Positions 26,625 through 35,560 of a DNA stretch of 64,000 nt are shown piece after piece. The stretch comes from Nitratireductor sp. GISD-1A_MAKvit (GTDB taxonomy: Bacteria; Pseudomonadota; Alphaproteobacteria; Rhizobiales; Rhizobiaceae), in contig NZ_CP161919.1 in NCBI RefSeq assembly GCF_040819555.1, forward strand, positions 207,705 through 271,704, in the 5' to 3' direction. The first letter of the stretch is position 1. Each line of letters begins with the position of its first letter. The notes under the pieces are model-generated. The model was not told the DNA's origin. It saw only the letters and a list, made by a program, of their open reading frames with translations, and made no database searches. The position numbers and the translations under genes were made by a program.

Positions 26625-26662
26625 TTTAGCGTAGGATTTAGCACTTTCCCGGAGCCGATCCC
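26625..26662 (-). repeat. Right terminal inverted repeat of Tn3 type
   Basis: Read on the minus strand it begins GGGATCGGCTCCGGG and ends CCTACGCTAAA. It matches the left repeat at 32 of 38 positions. If the outer edge is set at 26661 instead of 26662, the next five bases are CAGGT, identical to the five bases outside the left repeat. Confidence 0.75.
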
Positions 26663-26788
26663 AGGTTCACGAAGGGGGGCATGATCCTGCCCCGCCTGCC
26701 GATTTCGCGTCGCCCGGATCATGCCAGATGCGACTCAGTGAGTTCCCGGGCACTATGGCATCAACATGCGCCTCAGGCACCAGCGCGT

Positions 26789-27604
26789 TCAGCCGGCCTT
26801 CGCATCCCGCTCGAAGATCCAGTCGTGATCCGGGTGGTTCGCGAAGCGCCATTTGCGCAAGGGGCCGGCCATCACGTTGAGGTAATACATCTCGTAGCCA
26901 TAGGGTGCGCCGCAGGGGTGATGCCCTTTCGGAACCAGCACCACATCGTGGTCGCTCACGGCCATGGTCTCGTCGAGTTCACCATCCTCGGTGAACACCC
27001 GCTGGAAACCGAAGCCCTGTGCCGGGTTCAGCCGGTGATAATAGGTCTCCTCCAGATAGGTCATGTTCGGGAAATCGTCCTCGTCATGCCGGTGCGGGGG
27101 ATAGGACGACCAGTTGCCCTGCGGGGTGTAGACCTCGGTGACGAGCAGGCTGTCGGCAACATCGCGGCCTTCCATGGCGATGTTGTGAATGTAGCGCGTG
27201 TTGGCGCCCTTGCCGCGCTCTTCAAGGCTGATGCCTGCGGGGCCGATCACCTGCGCTTCATGCCCACTCTTACCCGGCGCGCTGCAGACGGCGAGCGTGC
27301 AGTCCGTGGTGGCCCTGGCCTGCCATTCGGTGGCGTTCGGGATGTAGACCGCATGAGGCGGCAGGCGCTCGAACACGTTCATGCGCTCGCCAAGTTCGCC
27401 AAAGGCCTTGCCTGCGCCCGAAATCTCCGCCTTGCCCTCGACCAGCACGAGAATGACCTCGCGGTCTCCTGTCGCCTCGGAGGCCGTTTCGCCGGCTTTC
27501 AGACGGTAAAGGCCGAAGCCGACATAACCCCAGCCTGCCGATGCCGGCGTGATGTCATGCACCTTGCCGGCGGTGCCTGCGGGTTTGACCAGAAGTTGGG
27601 ACAT
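26789..27604 (-). CDS. iolB: 5-deoxy-glucuronate isomerase IolB
   Basis: A 271-residue two-cupin protein starting MSQLLVKPAGTAGKVHDITP. Conserved IolB segments include GNWSSYPPHRHDEDDFPNMTYLEE (quoted in part as SSYPPHRHDEDDFPNM), with metal-binding His residues, and GYEMYYLNVMAGP. It isomerises 5-deoxy-D-glucuronate to 2-deoxy-5-keto-D-gluconate in inositol catabolism. The frame is also open upstream, but MSQLL is the normal start. It is the last gene of the iolR-C-D-E-(orf)-B run, and nothing follows but the right end of the island about 125 bp away. Confidence 0.93.
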   Translation of the reverse strand: MSQLLVKPAGTAGKVHDITPASAGWGYVGFGLYRLKAGETASEATGDREVILVLVEGKAEISGAGKAFGELGERMNVFERLPPHAVYIPNATEWQARATTDCTLAVCSAPGKSGHEAQVIGPAGISLEERGKGANTRYIHNIAMEGRDVADSLLVTEVYTPQGNWSSYPPHRHDEDDFPNMTYLEETYYHRLNPAQGFGFQRVFTEDGELDETMAVSDHDVVLVPKGHHPCGAPYGYEMYYLNVMAGPLRKWRFANHPDHDWIFERDAKAG

Positions 27605-27614
27605 GGTTCCTGCC

Positions 27615-27815
27615 TTATTCGTTTTCGGTGTCGCCGGGCGTGAAGGTGTAGAGCAGCGACCAGGCTGCATAAACACCTGCGGCGGTGAAGAGAATTCCCC
27701 AGAATGGCGCCCCGGAGAAAAATTCGAACAGCCCCCAGCCAAGACAGACGGCCACCACGGCCACCCGTCGCCAGAGCGGCCGGAAAAAGGGATGGCGTGG
27801 ATCGAGAAAATTCAT
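27615..27815 (-). CDS. Small two-helix membrane protein in the iol operon
   Basis: 66 residues starting [17 protein letters not shown], followed by two hydrophobic segments ([16 protein letters not shown] and [17 protein letters not shown]) and a short acidic tail. It overlaps the iolE stop region by 4 bp and ends 10 bp before iolB, so it is co-expressed. A protein of this size between iolE and iolB is, to my knowledge, found in other Rhizobiales, but its function is not known. Confidence 0.75.
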   Translation of the reverse strand: MNFLDPRHPFFRPLWRRVAVVAVCLGWGLFEFFSGAPFWGILFTAAGVYAAWSLLYTFTPGDTENE

Positions 27816-28720
27816 TCTTCGGGCTTCCGGGTGAGACCGGCAGCATGCGCTGCCTCCCTGAGCGCTTTCAAGCCCATGGACTGATATTTGACCGGCTCGG
27901 CCTTGAGCGGGTCCTGCTCGGCCTCGATCACGAGCCATCCATCATAGCCCTTCTTTGCGAGCACGCTCAGCACGGGCTCGAACGCGATGCCACCTTCGGG
28001 GTCTCCCGGCACGGTGAAGACGCCACGCCGCACACCTTCGAGAAAGGAGAGCTTTTCCTGCTCCACTTCGCTGCGAATGGCAGGCCGCACATTCTTGGCA
28101 TGGAAATGGGCGACCCGCGCGCCATGGGTTTCGGCCAGTTCCACCGGGTCGGACCCGCCAAACCAGGCATGGCCGGTGTCCAGCAGGAGACGCGTTGCCG
28201 GACCGGTGCCATCCATCAGGCGACCGATCTCGTCGCGGTTTTCAACCACGGTGCCCATATGATGATGATAGACCAGTGTGATGCCCTGCCCCGCGCAATG
28301 TTCGGCAATCGCCTCGACGCCAGCGCAGAAATCCGGCCAGCGCTCTTCCGCAAGTCGGGGACGGTCTGCCAGCGCCACGACGTCGTCGCCGTGAACAGCG
28401 TTCGACGTCTCGCAGACGATGCACACCTTGCAGCCATTCGCCTTCAGCATGTCGAGATGCGGCTGGATCGCCTCTTTTTCCGTTTCGATGTCATTGGCGA
28501 GAAGGTTGAGCGAGTGCCAGCCGGAAACGAAGACGAGGCCATGCCCGGCCAGAAGGGTTTTCAGCGTCTCGCCATCGGAGGGCATCCTGTGCCCCTTCTC
28601 GATCCCGTCAAAGCCGATGGCCGCTGTTTCCGCCAGGCACCGCTCAAGCGGAATATGCGCGCCGATAGTCTGATCATCATCATTCGACCAGGCAATGGGA
28701 TTGGTGCCGAAACGGATCAT
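27812..28720 (-). CDS. iolE: Myo-inosose-2 dehydratase IolE
   Basis: A 302-residue TIM-barrel protein of the xylose-isomerase-like fold. It starts [20 protein letters not shown], a strong IolE marker, and contains [10 protein letters not shown] and [12 protein letters not shown], which hold metal-binding residues. It dehydrates 2-keto-myo-inositol to the trihydroxycyclohexane dione used by IolD. Its start immediately follows the iolD stop. Confidence 0.93.
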   Translation of the reverse strand: MIRFGTNPIAWSNDDDQTIGAHIPLERCLAETAAIGFDGIEKGHRMPSDGETLKTLLAGHGLVFVSGWHSLNLLANDIETEKEAIQPHLDMLKANGCKVCIVCETSNAVHGDDVVALADRPRLAEERWPDFCAGVEAIAEHCAGQGITLVYHHHMGTVVENRDEIGRLMDGTGPATRLLLDTGHAWFGGSDPVELAETHGARVAHFHAKNVRPAIRSEVEQEKLSFLEGVRRGVFTVPGDPEGGIAFEPVLSVLAKKGYDGWLVIEAEQDPLKAEPVKYQSMGLKALREAAHAAGLTRKPEE

Positions 28721-30544
28721 TCAGTGTCTCTCCTTCAGCGCTTTTTCGTAGGCCTTGCGGGCGGTCTTAACCTGTTGCCGGTCGGAAACCTCGGGCACGG
28801 CGACATCCCACCAGTAGCCACCAGCCTCCGTCGAAGGATAGGGGTCCGTGTCGATCACCACGACAAACGGTCCTTTTGCGGCCCGCGCTTCGGCAAGGGC
28901 TGCTTCAAGCTCTGCGATGGAGCCGGCCTTGCGCGTGTCCGCTCCCATCGAAGCGGCATGGGCGACGAAGTCGATCCGCGACGGGTTCACATGGTGGGTG
29001 TGATCCAGCAGATTGTTGAACTCGGCCCCGCCAGTGCCCATCTGCAGCCGGTTGATGCAGCCGAACCCGCGATTGTCGGTGATCACCACGGTGATCTTGA
29101 TGCCCATGGAAACGGCGGTGGCCAGCTCCGAATTCATCATCATGTAGGAGCCGTCGCCCAGCATCACGATCACGTCTCGCTCGGGCTCCGCCATCTTGAT
29201 GCCCAGCCCGCCGGCGATCTCGTAGCCCATGCACGAATAGCCATATTCCATGTGATAGGAGCCGGGCCGCCCGGCCTTCCACAGCTTGTGCAACTCTCCG
29301 GGCATGGTGCCGGCCGCACACATGACCACCGTGTTTTCACGCGCCGCGCGCTGCACCGCGCCGATGACCTGCATGTCGGTGGGAAGTGCGTTTTCGTCCA
29401 CCGAAGGTGCTTCCGTCACCGCATCGGCGGCCCTGAACCAGTCTTCCCTCAGTGCGGGCGACGGCGCTTCCGCCTTCCAGCCGCCCAGCCTGTCAGACAG
29501 AAGCCTCAGACCCACATCGGCATCGGCGATCAGCGCCTGCGCATCGTGCTTGTTGCCATCATATGGCTGAACGTTAAGAGACAGGATTCCGGGCCGTTTT
29601 TTGAACAGCGCCCAGGAGCCGGTGGTGAAATCCTGAAACCGCGTGCCGACCCCGAAAACCAGATCCGCCTCCTCGCAGATCGCATTGGCGCTCGCCGAAC
29701 CCGTGACCCCGACCGGGCCGAAATTGAGCGGATGGTCCCACGGGAGCGCGGACTTGCCAGCCTGCGTTTCCACCACCGGTATGGCGTGTTTTTCCGCAAA
29801 CGCTTTCAGCGTGTCACATGCACCCGAATAGTGAACGCCACCGCCAGCAACAATCACCGGGCGGCTTGCCGCACGAATGGCTTCGATGGCATCGGCCAGT
29901 TCATTCTCGTCTGGCCGGGGTCTGCGCCGTCGCCAGATGCGTTCGTCGAAAAAGCTCTCCGGCCAATCATAAGCTTCCGCCTGCACATCCTGGCAGAAGG
30001 CGAGTGTCACCGGTCCGCAATCGGCCGGATCGGTCATCACGCGAAAGGCACGCGGCAGCGCGGTCAAAAGCTGTTCAGGCCGGGTGATGCGATCGAAATA
30101 GCGCGAGACCGGGCGGAAACAGTCATTGGCGCTCACCGTGCCATCGCCAAAATCCTCGATCTGCTGCAAGACGGGGTCGGGTCCGCGATTGGCAAAGACA
30201 TCGCCCGGCATCAGAAGCACGGGCAGGCGGTTCACGTGGGCGAGTGCAGCCGCCGTCACCATGTTCGTCGCACCGGGGCCGATGGAGGATGTAACGGCCA
30301 TGGCGCGACGCCGGCCAAGCTGTTTTGCATAGGCGATGGCCGCGTGCGCCATGGATTGCTCATTGTGCCCGCGATAAGTGGTCAGCGTTTCGCGCGCCGC
30401 ATAAAGCGCTTCGCCAAGGCCCGCCACATTGCCGTGACCGAAAATGGCCCACATGCCGGCAATAAAGGGCTCGCCCTCCTCGTTCTTCTGCGCTGCAATG
30501 TAGCGGATGGCCGCCTGCGCTGCCGTCAGCCGGATTGTCTTCAT
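28721..30544 (-). CDS. iolD: 3D-(3,5/4)-trihydroxycyclohexane-1,2-dione acylhydrolase IolD
   Basis: A 607-residue thiamine-diphosphate enzyme beginning MKTIRLTAAQAAIRYIAAQ. The ThDP-binding run GDGSYMMMNSELATAV and later DNRGFGCINRLQ are present, and the N-terminal domain holds the FGHGNVAGLGEAL segment typical of IolD. It opens the ring to 5-deoxy-glucuronate. ATG 30544 overlaps the iolC stop by 4 bp; an open frame further upstream is inside iolC. Very long antisense frames cover this gene and are not real. Confidence 0.94.
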   Translation of the reverse strand: MKTIRLTAAQAAIRYIAAQKNEEGEPFIAGMWAIFGHGNVAGLGEALYAARETLTTYRGHNEQSMAHAAIAYAKQLGRRRAMAVTSSIGPGATNMVTAAALAHVNRLPVLLMPGDVFANRGPDPVLQQIEDFGDGTVSANDCFRPVSRYFDRITRPEQLLTALPRAFRVMTDPADCGPVTLAFCQDVQAEAYDWPESFFDERIWRRRRPRPDENELADAIEAIRAASRPVIVAGGGVHYSGACDTLKAFAEKHAIPVVETQAGKSALPWDHPLNFGPVGVTGSASANAICEEADLVFGVGTRFQDFTTGSWALFKKRPGILSLNVQPYDGNKHDAQALIADADVGLRLLSDRLGGWKAEAPSPALREDWFRAADAVTEAPSVDENALPTDMQVIGAVQRAARENTVVMCAAGTMPGELHKLWKAGRPGSYHMEYGYSCMGYEIAGGLGIKMAEPERDVIVMLGDGSYMMMNSELATAVSMGIKITVVITDNRGFGCINRLQMGTGGAEFNNLLDHTHHVNPSRIDFVAHAASMGADTRKAGSIAELEAALAEARAAKGPFVVVIDTDPYPSTEAGGYWWDVAVPEVSDRQQVKTARKAYEKALKERH

Positions 30545-32457
30545 GCTGCCGCTCCCCTGCTCGCGCGTGCACGATCCCAGACCGTGCACAGATTTGCGTA
30601 ATTCTGCGTCATTTCCGCAATGGCCGTTTGGTCGTCGATGGCACCGGAAAGCCAGCGCCGTGCCGCATGGGCAAAGATGGTGCGACCGACGGCAAAACCC
30701 TTCACCAGATCGAAGGAGGCAGCAACCGCGAAACTGTCTTCCAGTTCCTTTTCCGGTGCATCGAGCCCGAGAACCACGATGCCGCGCGAGTGCGGATCAT
30801 GGCGTTTTATCGTATCGCATGCCTTCTGCCAGGCCGAATGTGACGTCATCGGTTCCAGCTTCCACCAGTCGGGAAAAACACCAATTCGATAAAAACGATC
30901 GATCACGGTGGCGACCGTGTTGTCGTCGCAGGGGCCGACCTTGGAAGGAATGATCTCCAGCAGCATTTCCAGCCGGTTGCGGCGGCTGGCAGCGAACAGG
31001 CGTTTGACGGTTGATTCCTGTTCTTCCTTCACTGTCGGGTCATCATCGGGGTGGTAGAAACACAAGAGCTTGACGACGTTTTCCAGCGGCCATTCATTCA
31101 GCCCCCCGCAATCGGGACCTATGGCGGGCTCCAGCGCGAGCGGGCGCGAACCCGGCCACTCGACCGGCCGTCCGATCCAGAGCCCGGATCCCGAAGCCGT
31201 GTGAAGCGCTTCGCGGCCAAGTCGCTCATCGCAGAGTATCCCATATCCATGGCGACCGTCTGCAACCGTCATGGCCGCTTGCAGGCACAGCTTCTTGAAT
31301 TCACCAATGCGTTCGTGGGAAACGCCTGCCTCATCGGCCATGGCCTCAAACTGCATGCGGTGGTCGAAGGCGAAAACACGCATCTGCGGCCAGTCGCCAT
31401 GCCGTGTCGTCGCCCAGTGCACCTGTTCAAGCGCGGCATCCTTGCGCAGCGCCTTCTCGCGAACGCCGGTGCGGAAGAAATATTCCAGTTCCTCAAGCGA
31501 GGGATAGGCCGGCGCGCAGCCATGGCGGGAGACTGCAAAGGCGCCGCATGCATTGGCGTATTTCAGGGCGGTCGGCCAGTTCTCTCCCGAGAGCCAGCCT
31601 TTCAGAAGGCCGGACATGAAGCCGTCGCCCGCGCCAAGCACGTTGAACACCTCGATCGGAAACCCCTCCCCCGCCTCGCCCTCATCGAGCGTGTCGGGTA
31701 TGGAGCCGGAAAATGCGGAGGCACCCATCGGTCCCCGCTTGCACACGAGCACGGCATTCGTCAGCGCACGCACATTTCTCAGCGCTTCAATCGTGTCGGT
31801 GGACCCGCCGGCGATGTGAAACTCCTCTTCCGTGCCGACGATCAGATCGAACAGCGGCAGGGTGGATTGCAGCTTGGCGGTCACGCGTTCGGATTCGATG
31901 AAGCGGCTTTCGCCGGCACCATGCCCCGCAAGCCCCCAGAGATTGGGGCGATAGTCGATGTCGAGCGCGGTCAGCGCGCCATGCTCGCGGGCAAGCCGCA
32001 ACGCTTTCAGAACGGCAGCCTCGGTGCGTGGATGAGAAAGATGCGTGCCGGTCGCGCACACACAGCGAGCCTCGGCAATGAAATCCGGGTCGATGTCTTC
32101 CTCACCCAGCGCCATGTCGGCGCAGTTCTCGCGATAGAAGATCAGCGGAAACTGTTCCTGATCGCGAATGCCGAGCAGCACCAGCGCCGTCAGGCGTTCA
32201 GGGTCGGTCACGACACCGCGCGTATCCACGCCTTCACGCTCAAGCTCCTCGCGGATGAAGCGCCCCATATGCTCGTCACCCACACGTGTGATCAAAGCCG
32301 ATTTGAGACCAAGCCGCGCCGTGCCCGCTGCAATATTGGTTGGGGAGCCGCCGATATATTTGTTGAAGGATCCCATGTCTTCCAGGCGTCCGCCAACCTG
32401 CGCGCCGTAAAGATCGACCGATGACCGGCCGATTGTGATGAGGTCGAGGGACTTCAT
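30541..32457 (-). CDS. iolC: 5-dehydro-2-deoxygluconokinase IolC, fused to a DUF2090 domain
   Basis: A 638-residue two-domain protein. Residues 1 to about 330 are a PfkB-family sugar kinase (DLITIGRSSVDLYGAQVGG at the start; NVLGAGDGFMSGLLKG with the catalytic Asp). The rest, from about MRVFAFDHRMQFE, is a DUF2090 domain, as in other rhizobial IolC proteins; a role in the following aldolase step has been suggested for that domain. It phosphorylates 2-deoxy-5-keto-D-gluconate. ATG 32457 has GGAGG 10 bases upstream. First of iolCDE-orf-B, 137 bp after iolR. Confidence 0.92.
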   Translation of the reverse strand: MKSLDLITIGRSSVDLYGAQVGGRLEDMGSFNKYIGGSPTNIAAGTARLGLKSALITRVGDEHMGRFIREELEREGVDTRGVVTDPERLTALVLLGIRDQEQFPLIFYRENCADMALGEEDIDPDFIAEARCVCATGTHLSHPRTEAAVLKALRLAREHGALTALDIDYRPNLWGLAGHGAGESRFIESERVTAKLQSTLPLFDLIVGTEEEFHIAGGSTDTIEALRNVRALTNAVLVCKRGPMGASAFSGSIPDTLDEGEAGEGFPIEVFNVLGAGDGFMSGLLKGWLSGENWPTALKYANACGAFAVSRHGCAPAYPSLEELEYFFRTGVREKALRKDAALEQVHWATTRHGDWPQMRVFAFDHRMQFEAMADEAGVSHERIGEFKKLCLQAAMTVADGRHGYGILCDERLGREALHTASGSGLWIGRPVEWPGSRPLALEPAIGPDCGGLNEWPLENVVKLLCFYHPDDDPTVKEEQESTVKRLFAASRRNRLEMLLEIIPSKVGPCDDNTVATVIDRFYRIGVFPDWWKLEPMTSHSAWQKACDTIKRHDPHSRGIVVLGLDAPEKELEDSFAVAASFDLVKGFAVGRTIFAHAARRWLSGAIDDQTAIAEMTQNYANLCTVWDRARASRGAAA

Positions 32458-32551
32458 CCTTGTCTCCTCCAAGCGTTCCTGACGCGCGTTCTCCCGTTGG
32501 ACAACAGGGTCGACGGGGAGCCGGGTTCAGTGTTCCGTCACTGACGATAAT

Positions 32552-32565
32552 GGAAGATATGTTCT
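32552..32565. promoter_or_regulatory. Weak IolR-type site upstream of iolC
   Basis: GGAAGATATGTTCT fits GGAA-N6-TTCC except for the last base. It lies in the 137-bp iolR-iolC gap, about 95 bp before the iolC start. A site is expected here by comparison with Sinorhizobium meliloti. Confidence 0.35.
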
Positions 32566-32594
32566 ATTTTTTGGATGAAAGCAATGTTGAAATT

Positions 32595-33413
32595 CTATTT
32601 CTGTTCCACATTCGCCCCCACGGCCACGACAAGAGCCACGGCGAGCGAGAGTGTTGCGGAGAGTGAGCGGAAGTCTCCGAAATCGGCTTCCGAAACCGTC
32701 AGCATGAGCGGGGTGACCGGGCGTAGCGGACTTGCGATGGCATCGGTGATCGCCACCACTTCGGCTCCGGCCGCGCGCGCGGCCTCGGCCAGTTCGATCG
32801 TTTCAGGCGTGTAGGGCGCGAAGGTGATCGCGATCACGGCGTCGCCCTTGCGAATGGCATGACGATTGTCGAGCCTGCCGACATGATCGTGCAGCATCGC
32901 TGGCACATTCATTTTTTCAAAGGCATAGGCGAAATAGGTAGCGACGGAAAAGGCCCGGCGCAGGCCGACAATATGCACCATGTTCGCCTGGGAAAGCGCC
33001 TTGATGGCGGCCTCCAGCGTCTCCGGATCGATAGTCTTGGCCAGACTTTCGAGCGAAAGGCGCCCTGCCTCGATGAACTCCGCCAGAAGGGCGGAGGGAC
33101 TGCCCGCGCCGCTTTCGCGCAGTTTTTCCAGTCGCGTAGGATAGTCGGGCCAGTTCTGGGCGTAGGAATCGCGAAACAGGCGCTGCATCTGCGAAAAGCC
33201 CGAAAAGCCGAGCACCTGGCAAAATCGCATGAAGGCGGAAGGCTTCACGCCTGCGCCCTCGGCCATCTCTGCCACGGTCGAAACCGCAATGCGGTCAGGG
33301 TTCGCAGCCACATAGTCTGCGCATTGCTTCAGGCGCTTGGGCAGGCCATCGGAAACCTCCAGCATGCGGTCGAGCAGATCCTCGATGGTCTGCGGTGCGG
33401 AATGCTCTGCCAT
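32595..33413 (-). CDS. iolR: Inositol catabolism repressor IolR (MurR/RpiR family)
   Basis: A 272-residue regulator with an N-terminal RpiR helix-turn-helix (VSTVAEMAEGAGVKPSAFMRFC) and a C-terminal SIS domain (MVHIVGLRRAFSVATYFAY). Rhizobial iol genes are controlled by an RpiR-family IolR that senses a phosphorylated inositol intermediate, unlike the DeoR-type IolR of Bacillus. Gene order iolR-iolC-iolD-iolE-iolB is the rhizobial one. A GGAA-N6-TTCC palindrome lies 47 bp upstream of its start. Confidence 0.88.
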   Translation of the reverse strand: MAEHSAPQTIEDLLDRMLEVSDGLPKRLKQCADYVAANPDRIAVSTVAEMAEGAGVKPSAFMRFCQVLGFSGFSQMQRLFRDSYAQNWPDYPTRLEKLRESGAGSPSALLAEFIEAGRLSLESLAKTIDPETLEAAIKALSQANMVHIVGLRRAFSVATYFAYAFEKMNVPAMLHDHVGRLDNRHAIRKGDAVIAITFAPYTPETIELAEAARAAGAEVVAITDAIASPLRPVTPLMLTVSEADFGDFRSLSATLSLAVALVVAVGANVEQK

Positions 33414-33459
33414 GCCCGTGCGGTTCCTCTCGCTGGAAAGGAGCAGACACTACGCAACT

Positions 33460-33473
33460 GGAATAAAAATTCC
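33460..33473. promoter_or_regulatory. IolR operator upstream of iolR
   Basis: GGAATAAAAATTCC is an exact GGAA-N6-TTCC palindrome, the motif reported for IolR of Sinorhizobium meliloti. It sits just upstream of iolR, consistent with autoregulation. Confidence 0.7.
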
Positions 33474-33556
33474 AATAGCGGTGGATAATTTCCACGCGCC
33501 ATCCCGGAGCGAACCCTGCTTGCGGGATGGCGCAACACCGAAACGGCCAAGCCGCC

Positions 33557-34585
33557 TCAGCCCGCCAGTGCTTTCCGGCTGGCGGTGAGGAAGATTTCCG
33601 CATTTCTGGAGAGCGAAGGTCCGAGATAGCCGCCTTCCTGGATTAATGCCGTCGGCAACCCCAGCGCCGCGATCTCGCGCGCCATGGTGGCAAAGCCGTC
33701 GCCGGTGAGCTTGACCTCCGAGAGCGGATCGTCCGCCGCCATGTCGAGCCCCAGCGAAATCACCAGCGCCTCCGCGCCGAAGGTGGTGATGGCCGCAAGC
33801 CCCTCGCGGAAGCGGCCAAGGATCGTTTCCGTGTCCGAACCGGGTTTCAGGCAGAGATTGAGCGTCGCCCCCTCGCCTTCGCCCTCGCCGCGCTCGTCCT
33901 CATAGCCGAGATAATAGGTCGGGTAGAGGTCGGGGTCCGTGTGCAGCGAGCAGACGAAAACGTCGCCGCGATCATAGAAGATGTCGAGCGTGCCATTGCC
34001 CGTATGCGTGTCGATGTCGAGCACCGCCACCTTACCGAAGCGTTCGCGCAGGCTTTGCGCTGCAATGGCCGCATTGTTGAAGAGGCAAAAGCCGTTCGAC
34101 GCATTGGAAAGCGCGTGGTGACCCGGCGGGCGGCACAGGCCATAGACCATGCGTTCGCCTTCCTTCACGCGTTCGGCGGTTTCAAGGGCAGTCTGCGCCG
34201 ACCAGTAGACGGCCTCCCACGTGCCTTCCGTGAGCGGAACCGATGTGTCGGTCGCCCACCAGCCGAGCTGGCCGAAAACGGATGAGGAAGGCCGCCCACG
34301 GCGCGGGCCGGGGTGGCAGTTGGGGATCGGCTCCTGATCCGGCGCCTCCGCACGCCAGCGCTCATAAGCATCTTTCCAGAAATCCACATAGTCCGGGTCA
34401 TGCACCGCCTTGACCGGCCCCTCGCCAAAATCGCGCGGTTTCTCTATGGGGAAGTCGTTTTTGACCAGCATGTCGCGGATCAGGATCGCGCGTTCTGCCT
34501 GTTCGGGATGGGGCATATAGGCCCCGCGCCGGAAATAGCGCTCCGGCGTGTGCCGCAATTGGCGTTCGTCGAAAATGGCTTTCAT
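33557..34585 (-). CDS. Histone-deacetylase-family amidohydrolase (acetylpolyamine amidohydrolase-like)
   Basis: A 342-residue arginase/deacetylase-fold Zn enzyme. CRPPGHHA holds the paired active-site histidines, DIDTHTGNGT the first Asp and His zinc ligands (the usual aromatic residue is Thr here), SLGLDMAADDP the second Asp, and QEGGYLG the C-terminal signature. Bacterial relatives hydrolyse acetylated polyamines or other acylamides. It is followed upstream in the operon by a dehydrogenase, a peptidase and a peptide-type transporter, so the substrate is probably an amide released from the imported compound. Confidence 0.88.
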   Translation of the reverse strand: MKAIFDERQLRHTPERYFRRGAYMPHPEQAERAILIRDMLVKNDFPIEKPRDFGEGPVKAVHDPDYVDFWKDAYERWRAEAPDQEPIPNCHPGPRRGRPSSSVFGQLGWWATDTSVPLTEGTWEAVYWSAQTALETAERVKEGERMVYGLCRPPGHHALSNASNGFCLFNNAAIAAQSLRERFGKVAVLDIDTHTGNGTLDIFYDRGDVFVCSLHTDPDLYPTYYLGYEDERGEGEGEGATLNLCLKPGSDTETILGRFREGLAAITTFGAEALVISLGLDMAADDPLSEVKLTGDGFATMAREIAALGLPTALIQEGGYLGPSLSRNAEIFLTASRKALAG

Positions 34586-34594
34586 TGTCGTCCT

Positions 34595-35560
34595 TCAATA
34601 TCCGTTGGATCTGTCGACCACCGTTTCCGGTATTTTTCCTGCCACCACAGCCTGTGCGGCGCGGACAAGCTGTTCCGCCATGGTGTGCGGCGAGCAGTCG
34701 CCCGCCTGATGCGGCGTGACGAGGATGCGTTCATCCGCCCAGAAGGGATGATCCTTCGGCAATGGTTCGACCTCGAAAACGTCGAGCGAGGCAGAGGCGA
34801 TGCGGCCGCTGTCGAGCGCACGCACAAGATCGGCCTCGATCAGATGTTCGCCTCGCCCAAGCTGGATGAGAGCGGCCCCTTCCGGCATCCGGTTGAAGAA
34901 ATCGAGATCGAGCAGGCCGCGCGTCTCTTGCGTCAGCGGCAGCACGTTGATCAGGATTGCAGCCTGTTCCGCAACACGCCGGGCGGCTCCTTTGCCGCTC
35001 TCGAAGCGCACGCCGGGCAGCCCTTCCGTTGGCGAGGTCCGCACGGCAGCAACCACAGGAAAGCCCATGGCCGTCACCGCGCGGGCAATGGCCCGCCCCA
35101 TCAGCCCGAAACCGAGAATGCCCACCGGTGTCTCGCGGGGTGGCTTCATGATCGATGGGATGAGCCGCGCCCATTCGTGCCTGGCCTCATGCACGATGTG
35201 GTGGCGCATGTTGCGATGATGCCAGATCACATGCCATGCCGCGAAGCCTGCCATCACATCGCCCTGATCCGGGTCGCGCACGCGCGCCACAACCGCGTCC
35301 TCGGGCAGGCTCGGGCAATTGATGATGCTGTCGACGCCCGCCGCAATGGAATGCGCAAGCCGCAAATTCGGATAGGGCAGGAATGCATCGTCGGCAGGGC
35401 GCCAGCACAGCGCAAAGCGGATCGCCTCCGGATCATCGATCTCATGCGGGTGCCGCAGCCGGATCCTGCCCGCATGCGGGGCCAGCGCATGTCCATAAAG
35501 CGCATGCAGGTCGAAGGCGTTGCTCAGATAGACGCCCTCGATCACCTGTCCGTCAGCCAT
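34595..35560 (-). CDS. D-isomer-specific 2-hydroxyacid dehydrogenase, GhrA-like
   Basis: A 321-residue NAD(P)-binding protein. The Rossmann motif GILGFGLMGRAIA is at about residue 147, LIQLGRGEHLIEADL carries the catalytic Arg region, LDVFEVEPLPKDHPFW the Glu, and VTPHQAGD the catalytic His. This fits glyoxylate/hydroxypyruvate reductase A and related enzymes. The ATG at 35560 overlaps the end of the M20 peptidase gene by 8 bp, and its stop is 9 bp before the deacetylase-like gene, so all three are co-translated. Confidence 0.88.
   Translation of the reverse strand: MADGQVIEGVYLSNAFDLHALYGHALAPHAGRIRLRHPHEIDDPEAIRFALCWRPADDAFLPYPNLRLAHSIAAGVDSIINCPSLPEDAVVARVRDPDQGDVMAGFAAWHVIWHHRNMRHHIVHEARHEWARLIPSIMKPPRETPVGILGFGLMGRAIARAVTAMGFPVVAAVRTSPTEGLPGVRFESGKGAARRVAEQAAILINVLPLTQETRGLLDLDFFNRMPEGAALIQLGRGEHLIEADLVRALDSGRIASASLDVFEVEPLPKDHPFWADERILVTPHQAGDCSPHTMAEQLVRAAQAVVAGKIPETVVDRSNGY

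Larger units (their letters stand above)
18936..26661. mobile_element. Tn3-type inverted-repeat-bounded island carrying a peptide biosynthesis operon
   Basis: Inverted repeats of 37-38 bp with Tn3-family form (GGGG outer end, ACGCTAAG/ACGCTAAA inner end) bound 7.7 kb. CAGGT lies directly outside both ends (18931-18935 and 26662-26666), as expected for a 5-bp target duplication. No transposase or resolvase gene lies inside, so the unit is non-autonomous or decayed. The cargo is visibly more AT-rich than the flanks. The left end truncates marC. A different Tn3-like end lies inside at 25937-25975, suggesting nested or successive events. Confidence 0.7.

Noticed and set aside
18931-26666. Simple insertion of the island into marC
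   Set aside because: CAGGT flanks support transposition, but joining the flanks does not recreate a MarC N-terminus, so a clean single insertion is not claimed.
27704-30601. A 965-codon plus-strand open frame
   Set aside because: It is antisense to iolE and iolD, which have clear family motifs; high GC leaves the opposite strand open.
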